Source: Wolbachia endosymbiont of Diaphorina citri (lineage in GTDB: Bacteria > Pseudomonadota > Alphaproteobacteria > Rickettsiales > Anaplasmataceae). From it: DNA of 64,000 bases. The notes below the pieces were generated by a model, which was not told the DNA's origin, made no database searches, and worked only from the letters and a program-made list of their open reading frames with translations. The translations under genes and the position numbers were made by a program. The stretch's first letter is position 1, and each line of letters starts with the position of its first letter. Shown here piece by piece: positions 47,205 through 57,370 of this stretch. Location: positions 868,001 through 932,000 of the forward strand of contig NZ_CP051265.2 of NCBI RefSeq assembly GCF_013096535.2, in the 5' to 3' direction.

Positions 47205-48209
47205 TTAATTTCCATGAATTCCCTTTGAAGTTGAATATTGAAAATTAACTGGAGAATTGTGAATTACTTTGTATATGTCATAACAAGCCATGGCGCTCTC
47301 AGCAAAACCATTTAGTATCAATTTTAGTTTGCCTGGATAAGTAGCTATATCTCCGATTGCATATATTCTATCTCTACTAGTTCTAAGCGTAGCTGAATTA
47401 ACAACTATGCGGCTATGTTCTAACTGTATACCCCAATTGTTTATTGGACCAAGATTCATTGACAGTCCAAAAAATGGCAGCAAAAAATTAGCGGATATTT
47501 CTTTTTCTTCCTTAGAGACAATGTTTTTTACTATCACTGCTCTCAACTGCCCATTACCTCCTGCTAGTTCGTGTAATTGATATGGCACTACCAGTTCTAT
47601 CTTTCCATCATTTTCAAGTGATTCTAATTTATTTCTAGTTTCAGGAGTGCAGCGAAATTCCTTTCTCCTATGTATCACATAAATTTTCTTCGCAACCTTA
47701 GAAAGTTCTACAGTCCAATCAGCCGCAGAATCACCCCCCCCTGCAATGACTATAGTTTTGTCCTGAAAATCAGAAATTTTATTTACACTATAAAATACAG
47801 ATTTATTTTCATATTCTAATATACCACTTAAGGGTGGACGGTTAGGTTCAAACATTCCATTACCTGCAGCAATGATAACGGCTTTGCATTTTACCTCTGT
47901 ACCTATGTTAGTTATGATAGTAAAGTTTTCACCTTCGTTATTTGAAATCTTTTCCACTTTTTGACTTAAATGGTAAACAGGCTCAAATGGTGAAGCTTGC
48001 TCCATTAGTCGCTCAATTAATTTTTGGGCAGTAATTACAGGATAACCAGGTATATCATATATTGGCTTTTCTGGGTAAAGAGCTGTGCATTGTCCTCCTG
48101 CTTGATCCAAAACATCTATTATATGACATCTCATATCAAGCATTCCCGCTTGAAAAGCAGTGAATATTGCAACAGGCCCTGCACCTATTATTACGATATC
48201 GGTTTCCAT
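47205..48209 (-). CDS. Ferredoxin/flavodoxin--NADP+ reductase (TrxB-like type)
   Basis: The 334-residue protein is a two-domain flavoenzyme resembling thioredoxin reductase but lacking its CxxC disulfide, as in the YumC-type FNR family. FAD is bound by IVIIGAGPVAIFTAFQAG at the N-terminus, and VIAAGNGMFEPNRPPL follows. The NADPH domain has IVIAGGGDSAADWTVEL and VIHRRKEFRCTPETR. The C-terminal IYAIGDIATYPGKLKLILNGFAESAM completes the FAD site. It probably supplies electrons to ferredoxin for Fe-S assembly. Confidence 0.92.
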   Translation of the reverse strand: METDIVIIGAGPVAIFTAFQAGMLDMRCHIIDVLDQAGGQCTALYPEKPIYDIPGYPVITAQKLIERLMEQASPFEPVYHLSQKVEKISNNEGENFTIITNIGTEVKCKAVIIAAGNGMFEPNRPPLSGILEYENKSVFYSVNKISDFQDKTIVIAGGGDSAADWTVELSKVAKKIYVIHRRKEFRCTPETRNKLESLENDGKIELVVPYQLHELAGGNGQLRAVIVKNIVSKEEKEISANFLLPFFGLSMNLGPINNWGIQLEHSRIVVNSATLRTSRDRIYAIGDIATYPGKLKLILNGFAESAMACYDIYKVIHNSPVNFQYSTSKGIHGN

Positions 48210-48377
48210 ATTCAGATGGTGATCTATTTATAGATGTTAGCTTTCTTTGCTAACAAGGTCAATTTACAAAGGGATGTATTTTTAAAAGATGTGGCTGGAT
48301 TAGATAAGATTTCCAGCGTTATGAACCACATAGTCCAAATAAACTCTAAAAATCAGCTATCATAGTGAGATGCTGTG

Positions 48378-48465
48378 CGGACGGAATGGGATTCGAACCC
48401 ATGGTACGCTCATCACGTACGTCAGTTTTCAAGACTGGTGCCTTAAACCGCTCGGCCATCCGTCC
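48378..48465 (-). tRNA. tRNA-Ser (TGA)
   Basis: This is a class II tRNA with a long variable arm (ACGTACGTGATGAGCGTAC). The acceptor is GGACGGA/TCCGTCC, the anticodon loop CTTGAAA gives TGA, and the T-loop is TTCGAAT. The discriminator is G, as required for seryl-tRNA synthetase. CCA is not encoded. 88 nt. Confidence 0.96.
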
Positions 48466-48512
48466 ATTTCTTTTCTATCACAATATTTGATTTTAAGCAA
48501 TCTATAAAAGCT

Positions 48513-49841
48513 TTACTTGCCCACGCAAAAGTTGCTAAATATACTGTCCAATATTTCCTCAACATTAATAATTCCAATCACTGCACCAAATTCAAATGCA
48601 GCAAGCCTCAAGTCTTCAGACATCAACTCAATTGGATTATTGATATTAAAACGCTGTAAATGTTCCAGTGCTTTCTGCATGTGATTCCTATGTCTTTGCC
48701 GAGTAATCACAGGAGTGTCTCTATCATGCCCAAAATTTTCCTTTGCCTTCTCTTTTATGAGAGAGATCAATTTGTTTGTACCTATTTCCTTTAGAATAGA
48801 AATGGGTAAAAGATCTATGCCATTAATTTTTATATTGTGATTATTGATAACATCATCAGCTTTGCTCAATACATAAATAGTATCGCTATTTACAACGTTG
48901 CAATTGATATTATGACGCTGTTCAAAAGGAAATAGTTCTATTCTTAAATCAGCTTCAAAAGACCTTTTTTTCGCTCGACTTATACCTTCTGATTCTATTG
49001 GATCTGAACTCTCACGAATTCCAGCAGTATCAGAGAGAATGATTGGGTATCCGCCAATGTCAATATGAGCTTCAAGTATATCTCTTGTTGTGCCTGCATA
49101 TTCAGAAACAATAGCAATATCACGCTTGGCTAAGAAATTAAACAGAGTTGATTTACCGACATTTGGTTCACCAGTTATTACAATATGTAAACCCTCACGC
49201 AACCTTTCGCCCCGTCTATTATCATTTAAATGCTCTTGTATCAACTGCACGAGAGATTGCACTTCATTATTAATTTTTTCCAATTCACTTTTTTCTGCCC
49301 AAATGTCCTCTGGAAAGTCTATATATGCTTCGATTTTGGATTGTATCGTTATTAATCTTTGCCTCCAATTGCTGTATAGTCTCTCCAATTCTCCTGATAT
49401 CTGCTTAATCGCTTGTTTAGCTTGCATTTTCGTCTCAGCATCAATTAAGTCTGCAATCCCTTCTATTTGCGTTAAGTCAAATTTACCATTTAGAAAAGCT
49501 CTAAGTGAGAATTCTCCAGGCCTGGCCATAACGAAAATTTTTGATAATTCCTCCAAGAGGATTTTTATGACGGCCTTGCTTCCATGCACTTGTAACTCTA
49601 TAACATCCTCGCCAGTGAAACTGTTTGGAGCAGGGAAATAGATGATTATTCCATTATCTATCAATTGACTGGAATCATCATATAGATCAACTAAAGTAGC
49701 AAATCTTGGTTTAATTTTTTTCTTAATATGAAAATGATTTAAAGCTTTAAGCGCGTAGTTGCCTGAAATTCTGATTATTGCAACTCCTGACTTACCAAAT
49801 ACGGTCGACAAAGCGAAAATAGTTTCATTTGTGTTTGTCAT
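48513..49841 (-). CDS. mnmE: tRNA modification GTPase MnmE
   Basis: MnmE with MnmG adds (carboxymethyl)aminomethyl groups to U34 of certain tRNAs. The N-terminal folate-binding domain begins [22 protein letters not shown]. The helical domain surrounds a GTPase domain with G1 GEPNVGKST, the K-loop region AGTTRDI and G3 [10 protein letters not shown]. The C-terminal CVGK preserves the catalytic cysteine. The 442-residue length is normal and the gene is intact. Confidence 0.97.
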   Translation of the reverse strand: MTNTNETIFALSTVFGKSGVAIIRISGNYALKALNHFHIKKKIKPRFATLVDLYDDSSQLIDNGIIIYFPAPNSFTGEDVIELQVHGSKAVIKILLEELSKIFVMARPGEFSLRAFLNGKFDLTQIEGIADLIDAETKMQAKQAIKQISGELERLYSNWRQRLITIQSKIEAYIDFPEDIWAEKSELEKINNEVQSLVQLIQEHLNDNRRGERLREGLHIVITGEPNVGKSTLFNFLAKRDIAIVSEYAGTTRDILEAHIDIGGYPIILSDTAGIRESSDPIESEGISRAKKRSFEADLRIELFPFEQRHNINCNVVNSDTIYVLSKADDVINNHNIKINGIDLLPISILKEIGTNKLISLIKEKAKENFGHDRDTPVITRQRHRNHMQKALEHLQRFNINNPIELMSEDLRLAAFEFGAVIGIINVEEILDSIFSNFCVGK

Positions 49842-49938
49842 TATTTATATAAACTACTTAGCAATTTAAGAAACCAAAATACCTAAAAAGTCACCCAGGT
49901 GAAAATATTTATTTTGAAAACTGATAATATGATTTATA

Positions 49939-50448
49939 ATGACTGACACAAGTTTTAAATATTTTATGCTCAAGAAATTAGCTTGGTACTGGTCTTTTGT
50001 AGAGTTAATTAAAGGGTTTGTTATTACATTAAAATATATGTTTAAGCCAAAGGTTACTTTGAGGTATCCTATGGAGAAGGGCCCTTTAAGTCCAAGGTTT
50101 CGTGGTGAGCATGCATTGCGTAGGTATCCAAACGGTGAAGAACGATGCATAGCTTGTAAGTTATGCGAAGTTATCTGCCCTGCTCAAGCAATAGTTATTG
50201 AAGCAGAGGAAAGAGAAGACGGTAGTCGCCGCACCACACGCTATGATATTGATATGACAAAATGCATATACTGCGGACTTTGCCAAGAGGCATGTCCAGT
50301 TGATGCAATTGTGGAGGGTCCTAACTTTGAATTTGCTACTGAAACAAGAGAGGAGCTAATGTACAATAAAGAAAAGTTATTGCATAATGGTGAAGTTTGG
50401 GAAGACGCAATTGCACTCAGGTTAAAAAAGAATAGGCCGTATTACTAA
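49939..50448 (+). CDS. nuoI: NADH-quinone oxidoreductase subunit I
   Basis: NuoI carries the N6a and N6b 4Fe-4S clusters in the peripheral arm of complex I. Two ferredoxin-type motifs are intact: [19 protein letters not shown] and [19 protein letters not shown]. The preceding [16 protein letters not shown] block is typical of the alphaproteobacterial/mitochondrial (TYKY) form. The 169-residue gene stands alone rather than in a nuoGHI cluster, showing the dispersed nuo organisation of this lineage. Confidence 0.97.
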   Translation: MTDTSFKYFMLKKLAWYWSFVELIKGFVITLKYMFKPKVTLRYPMEKGPLSPRFRGEHALRRYPNGEERCIACKLCEVICPAQAIVIEAEEREDGSRRTTRYDIDMTKCIYCGLCQEACPVDAIVEGPNFEFATETREELMYNKEKLLHNGEVWEDAIALRLKKNRPYY

Positions 50449-50503
50449 TGTTTCAAACTTATAGCAAACCACCTTCAAGCTACATATCTGTATAGGTCTA
50501 TTC

Positions 50504-52405
50504 ATGATTAGGATTACTTTTTCAACCGAACAAAAAGTAAAAGAATACAGTGGTAGAGTCACTGGCTTTGATATATTACAACCGGATGCTTTGAAAGAAG
50601 CAGTTGCATTGAAAGTAAACGGTGAGTTGTATGATCTCTCACGTGAAATTGAATCTGATGCAGAGATAGAGGTGATACAACTGAGTGACGAAGTGGGTTT
50701 GGACATAATAAGGCACGATGCTGCTCACATAATGGCACAGGCAGTGAAAGAGCTATTTCCTAATACTCAGATTACTATCGGCCCAACAATTCAGGACGGT
50801 TTTTACTATGATTTTGCTACAGATCGTACCTTCACTACGGACGATCTTACCGCAATAGAAAAGAAAATGAAAGAGATTGTAAAAAGTAACCACAGATTTG
50901 TTCGAGAAGTTTGGACTCGCAAGCAGGTAATTGATTTCTTTAGTGGTATAGGCGAAAAATATAAGGTTGATATTATCTCATCCATACCAGAGGGTGAAAA
51001 TCTAACTGTTTATAGGCAAGGTGATTTTGTTGACCTATGCCGTGGTCCGCACTCACCATCAACTGGCAGAGTTAAAGCGTTTAAACTTATGAAAGTAGCA
51101 GGTGCATACTGGCGTGGCGATTCTAAGGGCCCAATGTTGCAAAGAATATATGGCACCGCGTGGAGAAATAAGGATGAATTAAATATTTATCTTAAACGTC
51201 TGGAGGAAGCAGAAAAACGCGACCACCGCAAAATTGCTAAGGATATGGATTTATTTCACATTCAAGAGGAAGCTGTTGGGCAGGTTTTTTGGCATGAACA
51301 AGGATATACTTTATATAATGTTCTTGAGTCTTACATCAGAAAGAAGCTAATAAATAATGGCTATTTTGAGGTAAAAACTCCTATTTTAGTAAGTAAAGAG
51401 CTGTGGGAAAAATCGGGACATTGGGATAAGTTTCGTGAAAATATGTTTATTGTTGATGAATCTGAAAGCAAAAAGCTAGCAATAAAACCCATGAATTGTC
51501 CTTGCCATGTGCAGATTTTTAATTATCACACCAGAAGTTATCGTGATCTACCAATACGTATGGCAGAATTTGGCACGTGCCATAGGAATGAAAGCTCAGG
51601 CTCATTGCACGGACTGATGCGAGTGCGTGGTTTTACGCAAGACGATGCACACATTTTTTGTATGGCAAAACAAGTGAATTCTGAAACTGTAAAGTTTTGC
51701 GGCCTTTTAAAAGAAGTATATTCAGAGCTTGGATTCAATGAAATTTCTGTGAAATTTTCAGATCGTCCAGATACTAGATCAGGTAATGATGAAGTGTGGA
51801 ATAGAGCTGAAAAAGCTCTGCTTGAAGCAGTTAAAGAAGCAGGGCTTAGTTATGAACTTAATCCTGGTGAAGGTGCATTTTATGGTCCAAAGTTAGAGTT
51901 TGTTTTAAAAGATGCAATAGGCAGAAATTGGCAATGTGGAACATTACAAGTTGATTTCATTTTACCAGAACGTCTGGGAGCTTTTTATATAGGGGCAGAT
52001 GGGCACAAGCATCACCCTGTCATGTTACATAGGGCAATTCTTGGGACTTTTGAGCGTTTTATCGGAATTTTGATAGAAAATTATGCAGGAAAATTTCCAG
52101 TTTGGCTTGCTCCAACGCAACTTGCTATTCTGACCATTACAAATGAAGCTGACGGTTATGCTACAGAAATCAGCAACGTTTTAAAAGCACAAGGTGTGAG
52201 AATCAAAACTGATTTGACCAATGAAAAAATTAGTTATAAGATACGTTTGCATAGTTCAAACAAGGTTCCTATATTGTGGATTGTAGGCAAAAATGAAGTT
52301 ACAAGTAAAACTGTGTCAGTGAGAAATTTAGGGTCAGAAGAACAAGAGTCTTTTCCTTTGGAGAAAGCTACTGAATTGCTGTTAAAAAGTATTAATTTGA
52401 ATTAA
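50504..52405 (+). CDS. thrS: Threonyl-tRNA synthetase
   Basis: The 633-residue enzyme has the TGS domain (about 1-60), the editing domain with [16 protein letters not shown] and the class II catalytic core. The core contains the zinc-site segment [13 protein letters not shown], motif 2 [31 protein letters not shown] and motif 3 [18 protein letters not shown]. The C-terminal anticodon-binding domain ([15 protein letters not shown]) is complete. infC follows 12 bases later, the conserved thrS-infC order. Confidence 0.98.
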   Translation: MIRITFSTEQKVKEYSGRVTGFDILQPDALKEAVALKVNGELYDLSREIESDAEIEVIQLSDEVGLDIIRHDAAHIMAQAVKELFPNTQITIGPTIQDGFYYDFATDRTFTTDDLTAIEKKMKEIVKSNHRFVREVWTRKQVIDFFSGIGEKYKVDIISSIPEGENLTVYRQGDFVDLCRGPHSPSTGRVKAFKLMKVAGAYWRGDSKGPMLQRIYGTAWRNKDELNIYLKRLEEAEKRDHRKIAKDMDLFHIQEEAVGQVFWHEQGYTLYNVLESYIRKKLINNGYFEVKTPILVSKELWEKSGHWDKFRENMFIVDESESKKLAIKPMNCPCHVQIFNYHTRSYRDLPIRMAEFGTCHRNESSGSLHGLMRVRGFTQDDAHIFCMAKQVNSETVKFCGLLKEVYSELGFNEISVKFSDRPDTRSGNDEVWNRAEKALLEAVKEAGLSYELNPGEGAFYGPKLEFVLKDAIGRNWQCGTLQVDFILPERLGAFYIGADGHKHHPVMLHRAILGTFERFIGILIENYAGKFPVWLAPTQLAILTITNEADGYATEISNVLKAQGVRIKTDLTNEKISYKIRLHSSNKVPILWIVGKNEVTSKTVSVRNLGSEEQESFPLEKATELLLKSINLN

Positions 52406-52417
52406 TGGAGATAAAAT

Positions 52418-52936
52418 TTGCAAGTCAAAAAGAACAATAAAAACAGAATTAATGAATTCATCACAGCTAAGGAGGTACGCTTAGTTGATCATAGTGGTGA
52501 AATGGTCGGAATTGTGCCAATAGAACAAGCTTTAGAAGTTGCACAAAGTGTCAATTTAGACTTGGTAGAAATCGCACCTGATTCAACTCCTCCAGTATGT
52601 AAGATTCTGGACTATAGCAAACAAAAGTATGATATAAAAAAGAAGGCAAGTGAAGCAAAAAAGAAACAAAAAACATTAACTATAAAAGAAATTAAACTGG
52701 GTCCTAATATTGGTGATCACGACTACGAAACAAAATTGCGTCAAACAAGGGATTTTCTTGTGAATGGACATAGAATTAAAGTCACAATGAGATTTAGAGG
52801 AAGAGAGCTTATAAACACTGAAGTTGGACTGGAAAAATTAGAACGGCTAATTAGAGATGCTGAAGATATTGCGAAAGTAGAATTAGCACCTAAAAGGGAA
52901 GGAAATCAATATTCTTTAACTTTAGCTGCTAAGTAG
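52418..52936 (+). CDS. infC: Translation initiation factor IF-3, non-ATG start
   Basis: IF-3 prevents premature subunit joining and proofreads the start codon. The 172-residue protein contains NRINEFITAKEVRLVDHSGEMVGIV, DLVEIAPDSTPPVCKILDY, TIKEIKLGPNIGDHDYETKLR and VTMRFRGRELI. The start is TTG at 52418: an in-frame TAA lies 6 bases upstream, GGAG (52407-52410) is 7 bases away, and no ATG or GTG precedes the family start. Non-canonical infC starts are a known device for IF-3 autoregulation in enterobacteria. Confidence 0.95.
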   Translation: MQVKKNNKNRINEFITAKEVRLVDHSGEMVGIVPIEQALEVAQSVNLDLVEIAPDSTPPVCKILDYSKQKYDIKKKASEAKKKQKTLTIKEIKLGPNIGDHDYETKLRQTRDFLVNGHRIKVTMRFRGRELINTEVGLEKLERLIRDAEDIAKVELAPKREGNQYSLTLAAK

Positions 52937-52941
52937 TAAAA

Positions 52942-54207
52942 TCACTTAAAAGTATAAGTTACTATCCTCTCTTCAATTATATGACGAAAATGTCTGATTA
53001 ATCCTTGAACTGGCCAAGCTGCAGCATCGCCAAGTGCACAAATTGTATGCCCTTCTATTTGAGTTGTAAGGTCAAGTAGCTTATCTACTTCACCAGGTTT
53101 AATATTTCCTGCTACCATTCTTCTCATAATTCTCCACATCCATCCAGTGCCTTCACGGCATGGTGTACATTGTCCGCAGGACTCATGCATATAGAAATGT
53201 GATAATCTTTCTATTGCAGCTATTATGTCAGTTGATTTATCCATCACTATTACAGCAGCAGTACCAAGCCCTGATTTTGCAGCCCTTAATGAATCAAAAT
53301 CCATTTCAATAGTATCGCATATAGATTTTGGAATTAATGGTACTGAAGACCCACCAGGTATTACAGCAAGTAAGTTATCCCAACCTCCTCGCACTCCACC
53401 TGCGTATTTTTCAATTAATTCACGCAGTGAAATTCCGAGCTCTTCTTCAACATTACATGGATTATTTACATGCCCTGAAATGCAAAAGACCTTAGTGCCA
53501 GTATTATTTGGTTTACCCAGAGATGCAAACCACTCTCCTCCGCGATTTAGAATATCTGGAACCATGGCTATAGTTTCAACGTTGTTTATTGTGGTTGGGC
53601 AGCCAAAAAGTCCAACACCCGCAGGGAATGGAGGTTTCATTCGAGGAAAGCCCTTTTTTCCTTCAATTGATTCAAGTTGAGCTGTTTCTTCTCCACATAT
53701 GTAAGCTCCTGCACCCCTATGAATAAACACATCAAGATCATAACCTGATTTGCAGGCATTTTTTCCAATTAAGTTTTCTTTATAGGCTTCCTCAAGTGCT
53801 TTTTTTAGAACTAAATATTCATTATAAAATTCACCCCTGATATAAATATACGCAGCTGACGCATTGATTGCTCTTCCAGCCAGGAGAATTCCCTCAAGTA
53901 ACTTATGTGGCTCATATCGCAATATATCTCTATCTTTACACGTACCAGGTTCTGACTCATCTGCATTGACTACCAAGTATGCTTTTATAGAATTTTTTGG
54001 CATAAAGCTCCACTTAAGGCCAGTAGAAAATCCTGCACCCCCTCGACCTCTCAAGCCAGATTTCTTTACTTCATCAATGATTTTTTCTGATCCTAAATCC
54101 AGTAATTCCTTTGTTTTTTGCCAACTACCACGTTTTTTTGCACCTTCAAGTAGTGGTGTTTCTCTACCATTTAAGTTTATGAATATTTTATCCTGTTCTT
54201 TTAGCAT
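52942..54207 (-). CDS. nuoF: NADH-quinone oxidoreductase subunit F
   Basis: NuoF oxidises NADH using FMN and the N3 4Fe-4S cluster. The 421-residue product has the FMN/NADH glycine-rich loops [18 protein letters not shown] and [21 protein letters not shown], and the cluster motif [16 protein letters not shown] with the fourth Cys in [13 protein letters not shown]. The stop is 5 bases from the convergent infC stop. nuoE is not adjacent. Confidence 0.98.
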   Translation of the reverse strand: MLKEQDKIFINLNGRETPLLEGAKKRGSWQKTKELLDLGSEKIIDEVKKSGLRGRGGAGFSTGLKWSFMPKNSIKAYLVVNADESEPGTCKDRDILRYEPHKLLEGILLAGRAINASAAYIYIRGEFYNEYLVLKKALEEAYKENLIGKNACKSGYDLDVFIHRGAGAYICGEETAQLESIEGKKGFPRMKPPFPAGVGLFGCPTTINNVETIAMVPDILNRGGEWFASLGKPNNTGTKVFCISGHVNNPCNVEEELGISLRELIEKYAGGVRGGWDNLLAVIPGGSSVPLIPKSICDTIEMDFDSLRAAKSGLGTAAVIVMDKSTDIIAAIERLSHFYMHESCGQCTPCREGTGWMWRIMRRMVAGNIKPGEVDKLLDLTTQIEGHTICALGDAAAWPVQGLIRHFRHIIEERIVTYTFK

Positions 54208-54224
54208 GCTTTTAAGATTCTAAG

Positions 54225-54297
54225 TGATCCCGACGCGATTCGAACGCGTGACCCACTGATTAAAAGTCAGTTGCTCTACCGGCTGAGCTACGGGATC
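54225..54297 (-). tRNA. tRNA-Lys (TTT)
   Basis: Acceptor GATCCCG pairs with CGGGATC. D-arm TAGCTCAGCCGGTAGAGCA, anticodon stem CTGA/TCAG with loop CTTTTAA giving TTT, T-loop TTCGAAT. CCA is not encoded. 73 nt. The segment 54298-54550 upstream contains no gene. Confidence 0.95.
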
Positions 54298-54550
54298 ATT
54301 TTATTTTTCAGCTACACTAAACAGTAATATAGTTTTTATCTGTTTTAATCAAACTAAAATTTTCATGCGTGATTAAATAAATTATATAATGTACTGCGTT
54401 AGTGATAATTTAGTTAAAAATTTTTGAAGACTTCTTATTAATTTTCAATTCACAGATTCATTTGGCAAAGCTGACGTACAACTCTAAAAAGATAGAGAAT
54501 TTTACATAACTGCAGAATTTGTGAACTATTTAGCAATAGATAAATATTTC

Positions 54551-54578
54551 TTGCATTTCAGCCTGAGTGATTTATGCT
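54551..54578 (+). promoter_or_regulatory. Sigma-70-type promoter of tRNA-Ala
   Basis: TTGCAT (54551-54556) and TATGCT (54573-54578) are spaced by 16 bases and end 13 bases before the first base of the tRNA. This is a good match to a housekeeping promoter whose transcript starts just ahead of the tRNA. Confidence 0.55.
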
Positions 54579-54591
54579 TTAAGCAAGAATT

Positions 54592-54667
54592 GGGGGCATA
54601 GCTCAGCTGGTAGAGCATCTGTTTTGCACGCAGAAGGTCAGCGGTTCGATCCCGCTTGCCTCCACCA
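54592..54667 (+). tRNA. tRNA-Ala (TGC) with encoded CCA
   Basis: Acceptor GGGGGCA pairs with TGCCTCC including a G-T pair. D-arm TAGCTCAGCTGGTAGAGCA, anticodon loop TTTGCAC giving TGC, and T-loop TTCGATC. Discriminator A at 54664 is followed by an encoded CCA (54665-54667). The other five tRNA genes in this window do not encode CCA. Confidence 0.95.
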
Positions 54668-54831
54668 ATATAGGTTTCAACATACCATAAAGCCAGCCTA
54701 TCTATTCTATCGGGGTTTTATACTAATTCTCTAGTGATATTTGTTATTATGACTCCAATACATGCTAATTTAATTATAAATTAATCAGTAAATGCTATAA
54801 TAGCTATAATTAAATTAATTAGGTAATACTT

Positions 54832-56298
54832 ATGAGTGGAAAAAAACATGTCTTTAAGATGGTACCCGGAGAGGAATTATCAAAAGGATTTGGTAGCAGC
54901 GTCTGCTGGCCTGACTTTGTTCGTTTTCAATCTGTTAAAAAAGTTAAGCTTATGCAACTGGGAAAAGAAGATGAAGCAATAGAATTACCAATAAGATTAT
55001 GTGGCAATAACATCTCTAGAGGTGGGTTTTATTGCATAAGGGACGAAGAGGGGAATACCCTGAAAAGTACTCTTTCTAGAGATAAACCAGGTTATTCAGA
55101 AAACAATTGTGCATTTGTATATTACGGTGATATGTTGGTCAAGCTATCAATGGAATCGAAGCTTATAAGTAGAGAAGATGGTGGTCTCAGGTTGCGTAAT
55201 AATGTTAAATCTGAGAGATCGGAACATGGTTATGTAACACAGGAAGAGTTGGATGATACTTACAAATATTATTTCTCAGATTATCAAGGAAATATTATTA
55301 ATTCACCTGACAATCAGGCATTACAATATATTGGACTGGATGTCAGTGAAGAAACAATAAAAGATATATTATCTAAAATACCAGAGAATATAGTGCTATC
55401 AAAGATGTTTGCTAAAATTTTTGTTGAGGAACTAACAGAAGATCAGTTAGCAACTCTTGCCAATACTCTTCGTCCAGACCAAATAGAGTATTTAGTAGAG
55501 CACTTAACAGATAATCAATGGCAAGCTTTGATGAGTCATTTTACCAACCACCAATTACGTATTCTTGTTCATGAATTAAATCAAGAAAAGTTAGGAATAA
55601 TAGTCCCCTTATTAAATAAGGATCAGGTTGTGAACTTAGTAAAAGACTTAAATCTAGATCAAGTAAAAGAAATTTTCCCTCACCTTAAAATGGATCAGTT
55701 TATGGAGGTCATCAAGACAATAAGCGATGATCAGTTTGTAAAATTAATAAAAGATGCAGACGAGAAAACTTTAAACACTCTTTTTAATGAAGCATTAACA
55801 GATCGACTTCCAACTCTAGTAAAAACTTTAGAAGAAGATACATTACATAATTTAATTAATAAGCTAGACCATGAGAAACTTGCAATAGTAGCTCGAGAGT
55901 TAACTGATGATTCTGATAAGATTCAGATGGTTGTTAAGTCTTTAGCTAACAACCCAGAAAAACTTCAAGCTTTTGCTCGCAATATGTCTAATGAGCAGTT
56001 TAAAGAACTTTTGGACAATTTAGGTGCAGAAGAGCTGAAAGATATTATTCACAAGTTGCCTCATGAGAAAGTTATATCTGTGATTGGTGATCTTGATAGT
56101 AAAGATCAGTCTAATGCTATTATTGATGCATTGAAGGAGAAATTTAACGAGCAAAATGAAAAAATGAAAGACCTTATGAGTAAGGTTGACCGAATGCTTC
56201 CTGAGGAGAGTGAAGCAAATTGGAATGATGCACATCCATCAACTTACGTTCTTCAAGATGTTAATGCTGAGTTTGCAGTAATAGATAATTTATTGTGA
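54832..56298 (+). CDS. Protein with about 18 tandem 12-residue helical repeats
   Basis: The 488-residue product starts with a beta-rich, Cys-containing domain (1-160). It then forms an array of near-exact 12-residue units from 201 to about 433: LTEDQLATLANT, LRPDQIEYLVEH, LTDNQWQALMSH and so on. Thirteen consecutive units (201-356) keep strict period 12, then two 14-residue units and three more regular ones follow. The pattern is L-x-x-(D/E)-(Q/K)-hydrophobic-x-x-hydrophobic-hydrophobic-x-x, suggesting one helix per unit and a superhelical solenoid. A coiled-coil tail with RMLPEES follows. MgtE-N-type solenoids are the nearest analogy; no transporter domain is present. Function unknown. Confidence 0.75.
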   Translation: MSGKKHVFKMVPGEELSKGFGSSVCWPDFVRFQSVKKVKLMQLGKEDEAIELPIRLCGNNISRGGFYCIRDEEGNTLKSTLSRDKPGYSENNCAFVYYGDMLVKLSMESKLISREDGGLRLRNNVKSERSEHGYVTQEELDDTYKYYFSDYQGNIINSPDNQALQYIGLDVSEETIKDILSKIPENIVLSKMFAKIFVEELTEDQLATLANTLRPDQIEYLVEHLTDNQWQALMSHFTNHQLRILVHELNQEKLGIIVPLLNKDQVVNLVKDLNLDQVKEIFPHLKMDQFMEVIKTISDDQFVKLIKDADEKTLNTLFNEALTDRLPTLVKTLEEDTLHNLINKLDHEKLAIVARELTDDSDKIQMVVKSLANNPEKLQAFARNMSNEQFKELLDNLGAEELKDIIHKLPHEKVISVIGDLDSKDQSNAIIDALKEKFNEQNEKMKDLMSKVDRMLPEESEANWNDAHPSTYVLQDVNAEFAVIDNLL

Positions 56299-56379
56299 AC
56301 TTGGATATTGATAAATCAACAGTGTGCATGTGAAACTAAAAAATAATTTAAACTTTAATAATTTATGGAGGTAATTTAT

Positions 56380-56733
56380 ATGAGTAAGAACTCGCAAAAC
56401 CTTTTACAAAATGCGGATAATGTTAAACAACTTATAAGAGATCTTGATTTTATTACAATTAAGGGAGTTAGTGGTAGCGATATAACGAACCTTAACCAAA
56501 TGGTTACTGGTAATACTCTTAAAACAACAGTTGATCAATTAGTTAACAATATTAATGAACAGCTTATTAGTAGCTTGAATACTAAGTTAGGAGAAGAGCA
56601 AGCTAAAGTTGTAAGTTTGCAAGAGATTATAGGCAACGAAAGTAAAGGATTACAAAAAGATCTAATAGATTTAGCAGCTAAATTAAATAATATGTTACCT
56701 GAGGAGGCACCACCCTATTATGACATGTTGTAA
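56380..56733 (+). CDS. Small helical protein of the repeat-protein cluster
   Basis: The 117-residue product starts at ATG 56380, preceded by GGAGG 10 bases upstream; an ATG at 56365 lies ahead of that site and is unlikely. It is all-helical, with TTVDQLVNNINEQLISSLNTK and a C-terminal LAAKLNNMLPEEAPPYYDML. The LPEE end resembles RMLPEES of the upstream 12-residue-repeat protein, so the two may be related or co-recruited. No known family. Confidence 0.6.
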   Translation: MSKNSQNLLQNADNVKQLIRDLDFITIKGVSGSDITNLNQMVTGNTLKTTVDQLVNNINEQLISSLNTKLGEEQAKVVSLQEIIGNESKGLQKDLIDLAAKLNNMLPEEAPPYYDML

Positions 56734-56818
56734 AGTGTAAGAAAGTAACAGCCTCATATCAGTCTGTACATACCATTTCATATGACTGAGTTAATTTTAA
56801 AATTTTATAGGAGTTAAT

Positions 56819-57292
56819 ATGAGTAACAACAGTAAACAAGAAAGTGAAAATAACTTTGAAGTAACAAGAGAAATGAGCGATTTCAAATTTAAAGAAATAG
56901 ACAATATAGAAGTTGAAGTTAAGCCTACAAACTTTGAGGATATTGCAGATAAAATTGCAACAATTCATTACGTCGATCAAGTTATGGATAAGTTAATCTA
57001 TGATTTAAACGAGAAGTTTGTCGTTGATTTAAATGCCTCGTTTATGGAAAATATAGTACAACTTCGAGAAGGGTTTCTTGATATGAGCCAAAAATTAACT
57101 CGGGGTTTATCTCATTTGAGTGAATTAATTCATAACAATCCACGGGATGGATTTATTGATAATAATCAAAATTATAAAACATGGACAGAAGAACTTGATC
57201 ACCTAAGGGGAGAAGTTGAAGGATTAAAAGCAGCAATAATTGACCATAATGACGTAAAATGGGAAGAGCCAGCCAGCTCTGATATATTGTAG
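56819..57292 (+). CDS. Hypothetical helical protein, third of the cluster
   Basis: The 157-residue product has a good ribosome binding site (AGGAG, 56809-56813) before ATG 56819. It is acidic, with IHYVDQVMDKLIYDLNEKF and MENIVQLREGFLDMSQKL indicating amphipathic helices that recall the second protein of the cluster. The C-terminus ends EEPASSDIL. Same strand and short gaps (about 85 bases) suggest co-transcription with the two genes upstream. No known family. Confidence 0.6.
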   Translation: MSNNSKQESENNFEVTREMSDFKFKEIDNIEVEVKPTNFEDIADKIATIHYVDQVMDKLIYDLNEKFVVDLNASFMENIVQLREGFLDMSQKLTRGLSHLSELIHNNPRDGFIDNNQNYKTWTEELDHLRGEVEGLKAAIIDHNDVKWEEPASSDIL

Positions 57293-57299
57293 TAGTTAA

Positions 57300-57333
57300 G
57301 AAAGTAGCAGTTTGCTAGCAGGCTGTTGCTTTC
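57300..57333 (+). terminator. Hairpin terminator after the three-gene cluster
   Basis: GAAAGTAGCAG (57300-57310) pairs with CTGTTGCTTTC (57323-57333), 11 bp including two G-T pairs, around a 12-base loop. It is followed by a weak T-rich run and lies 7 bases after the stop of the third cluster gene, facing the convergent ccmE. Confidence 0.5.
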
Positions 57334-57370
57334 TTTCACATACTATTTCAATACAGCTGAATTAGGGAAT

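Noticed and set aside
54832..56298. MgtE magnesium transporter
   Set aside because: The repeats resemble the MgtE N-terminal solenoid in style, but there is no CBS pair and no membrane domain.
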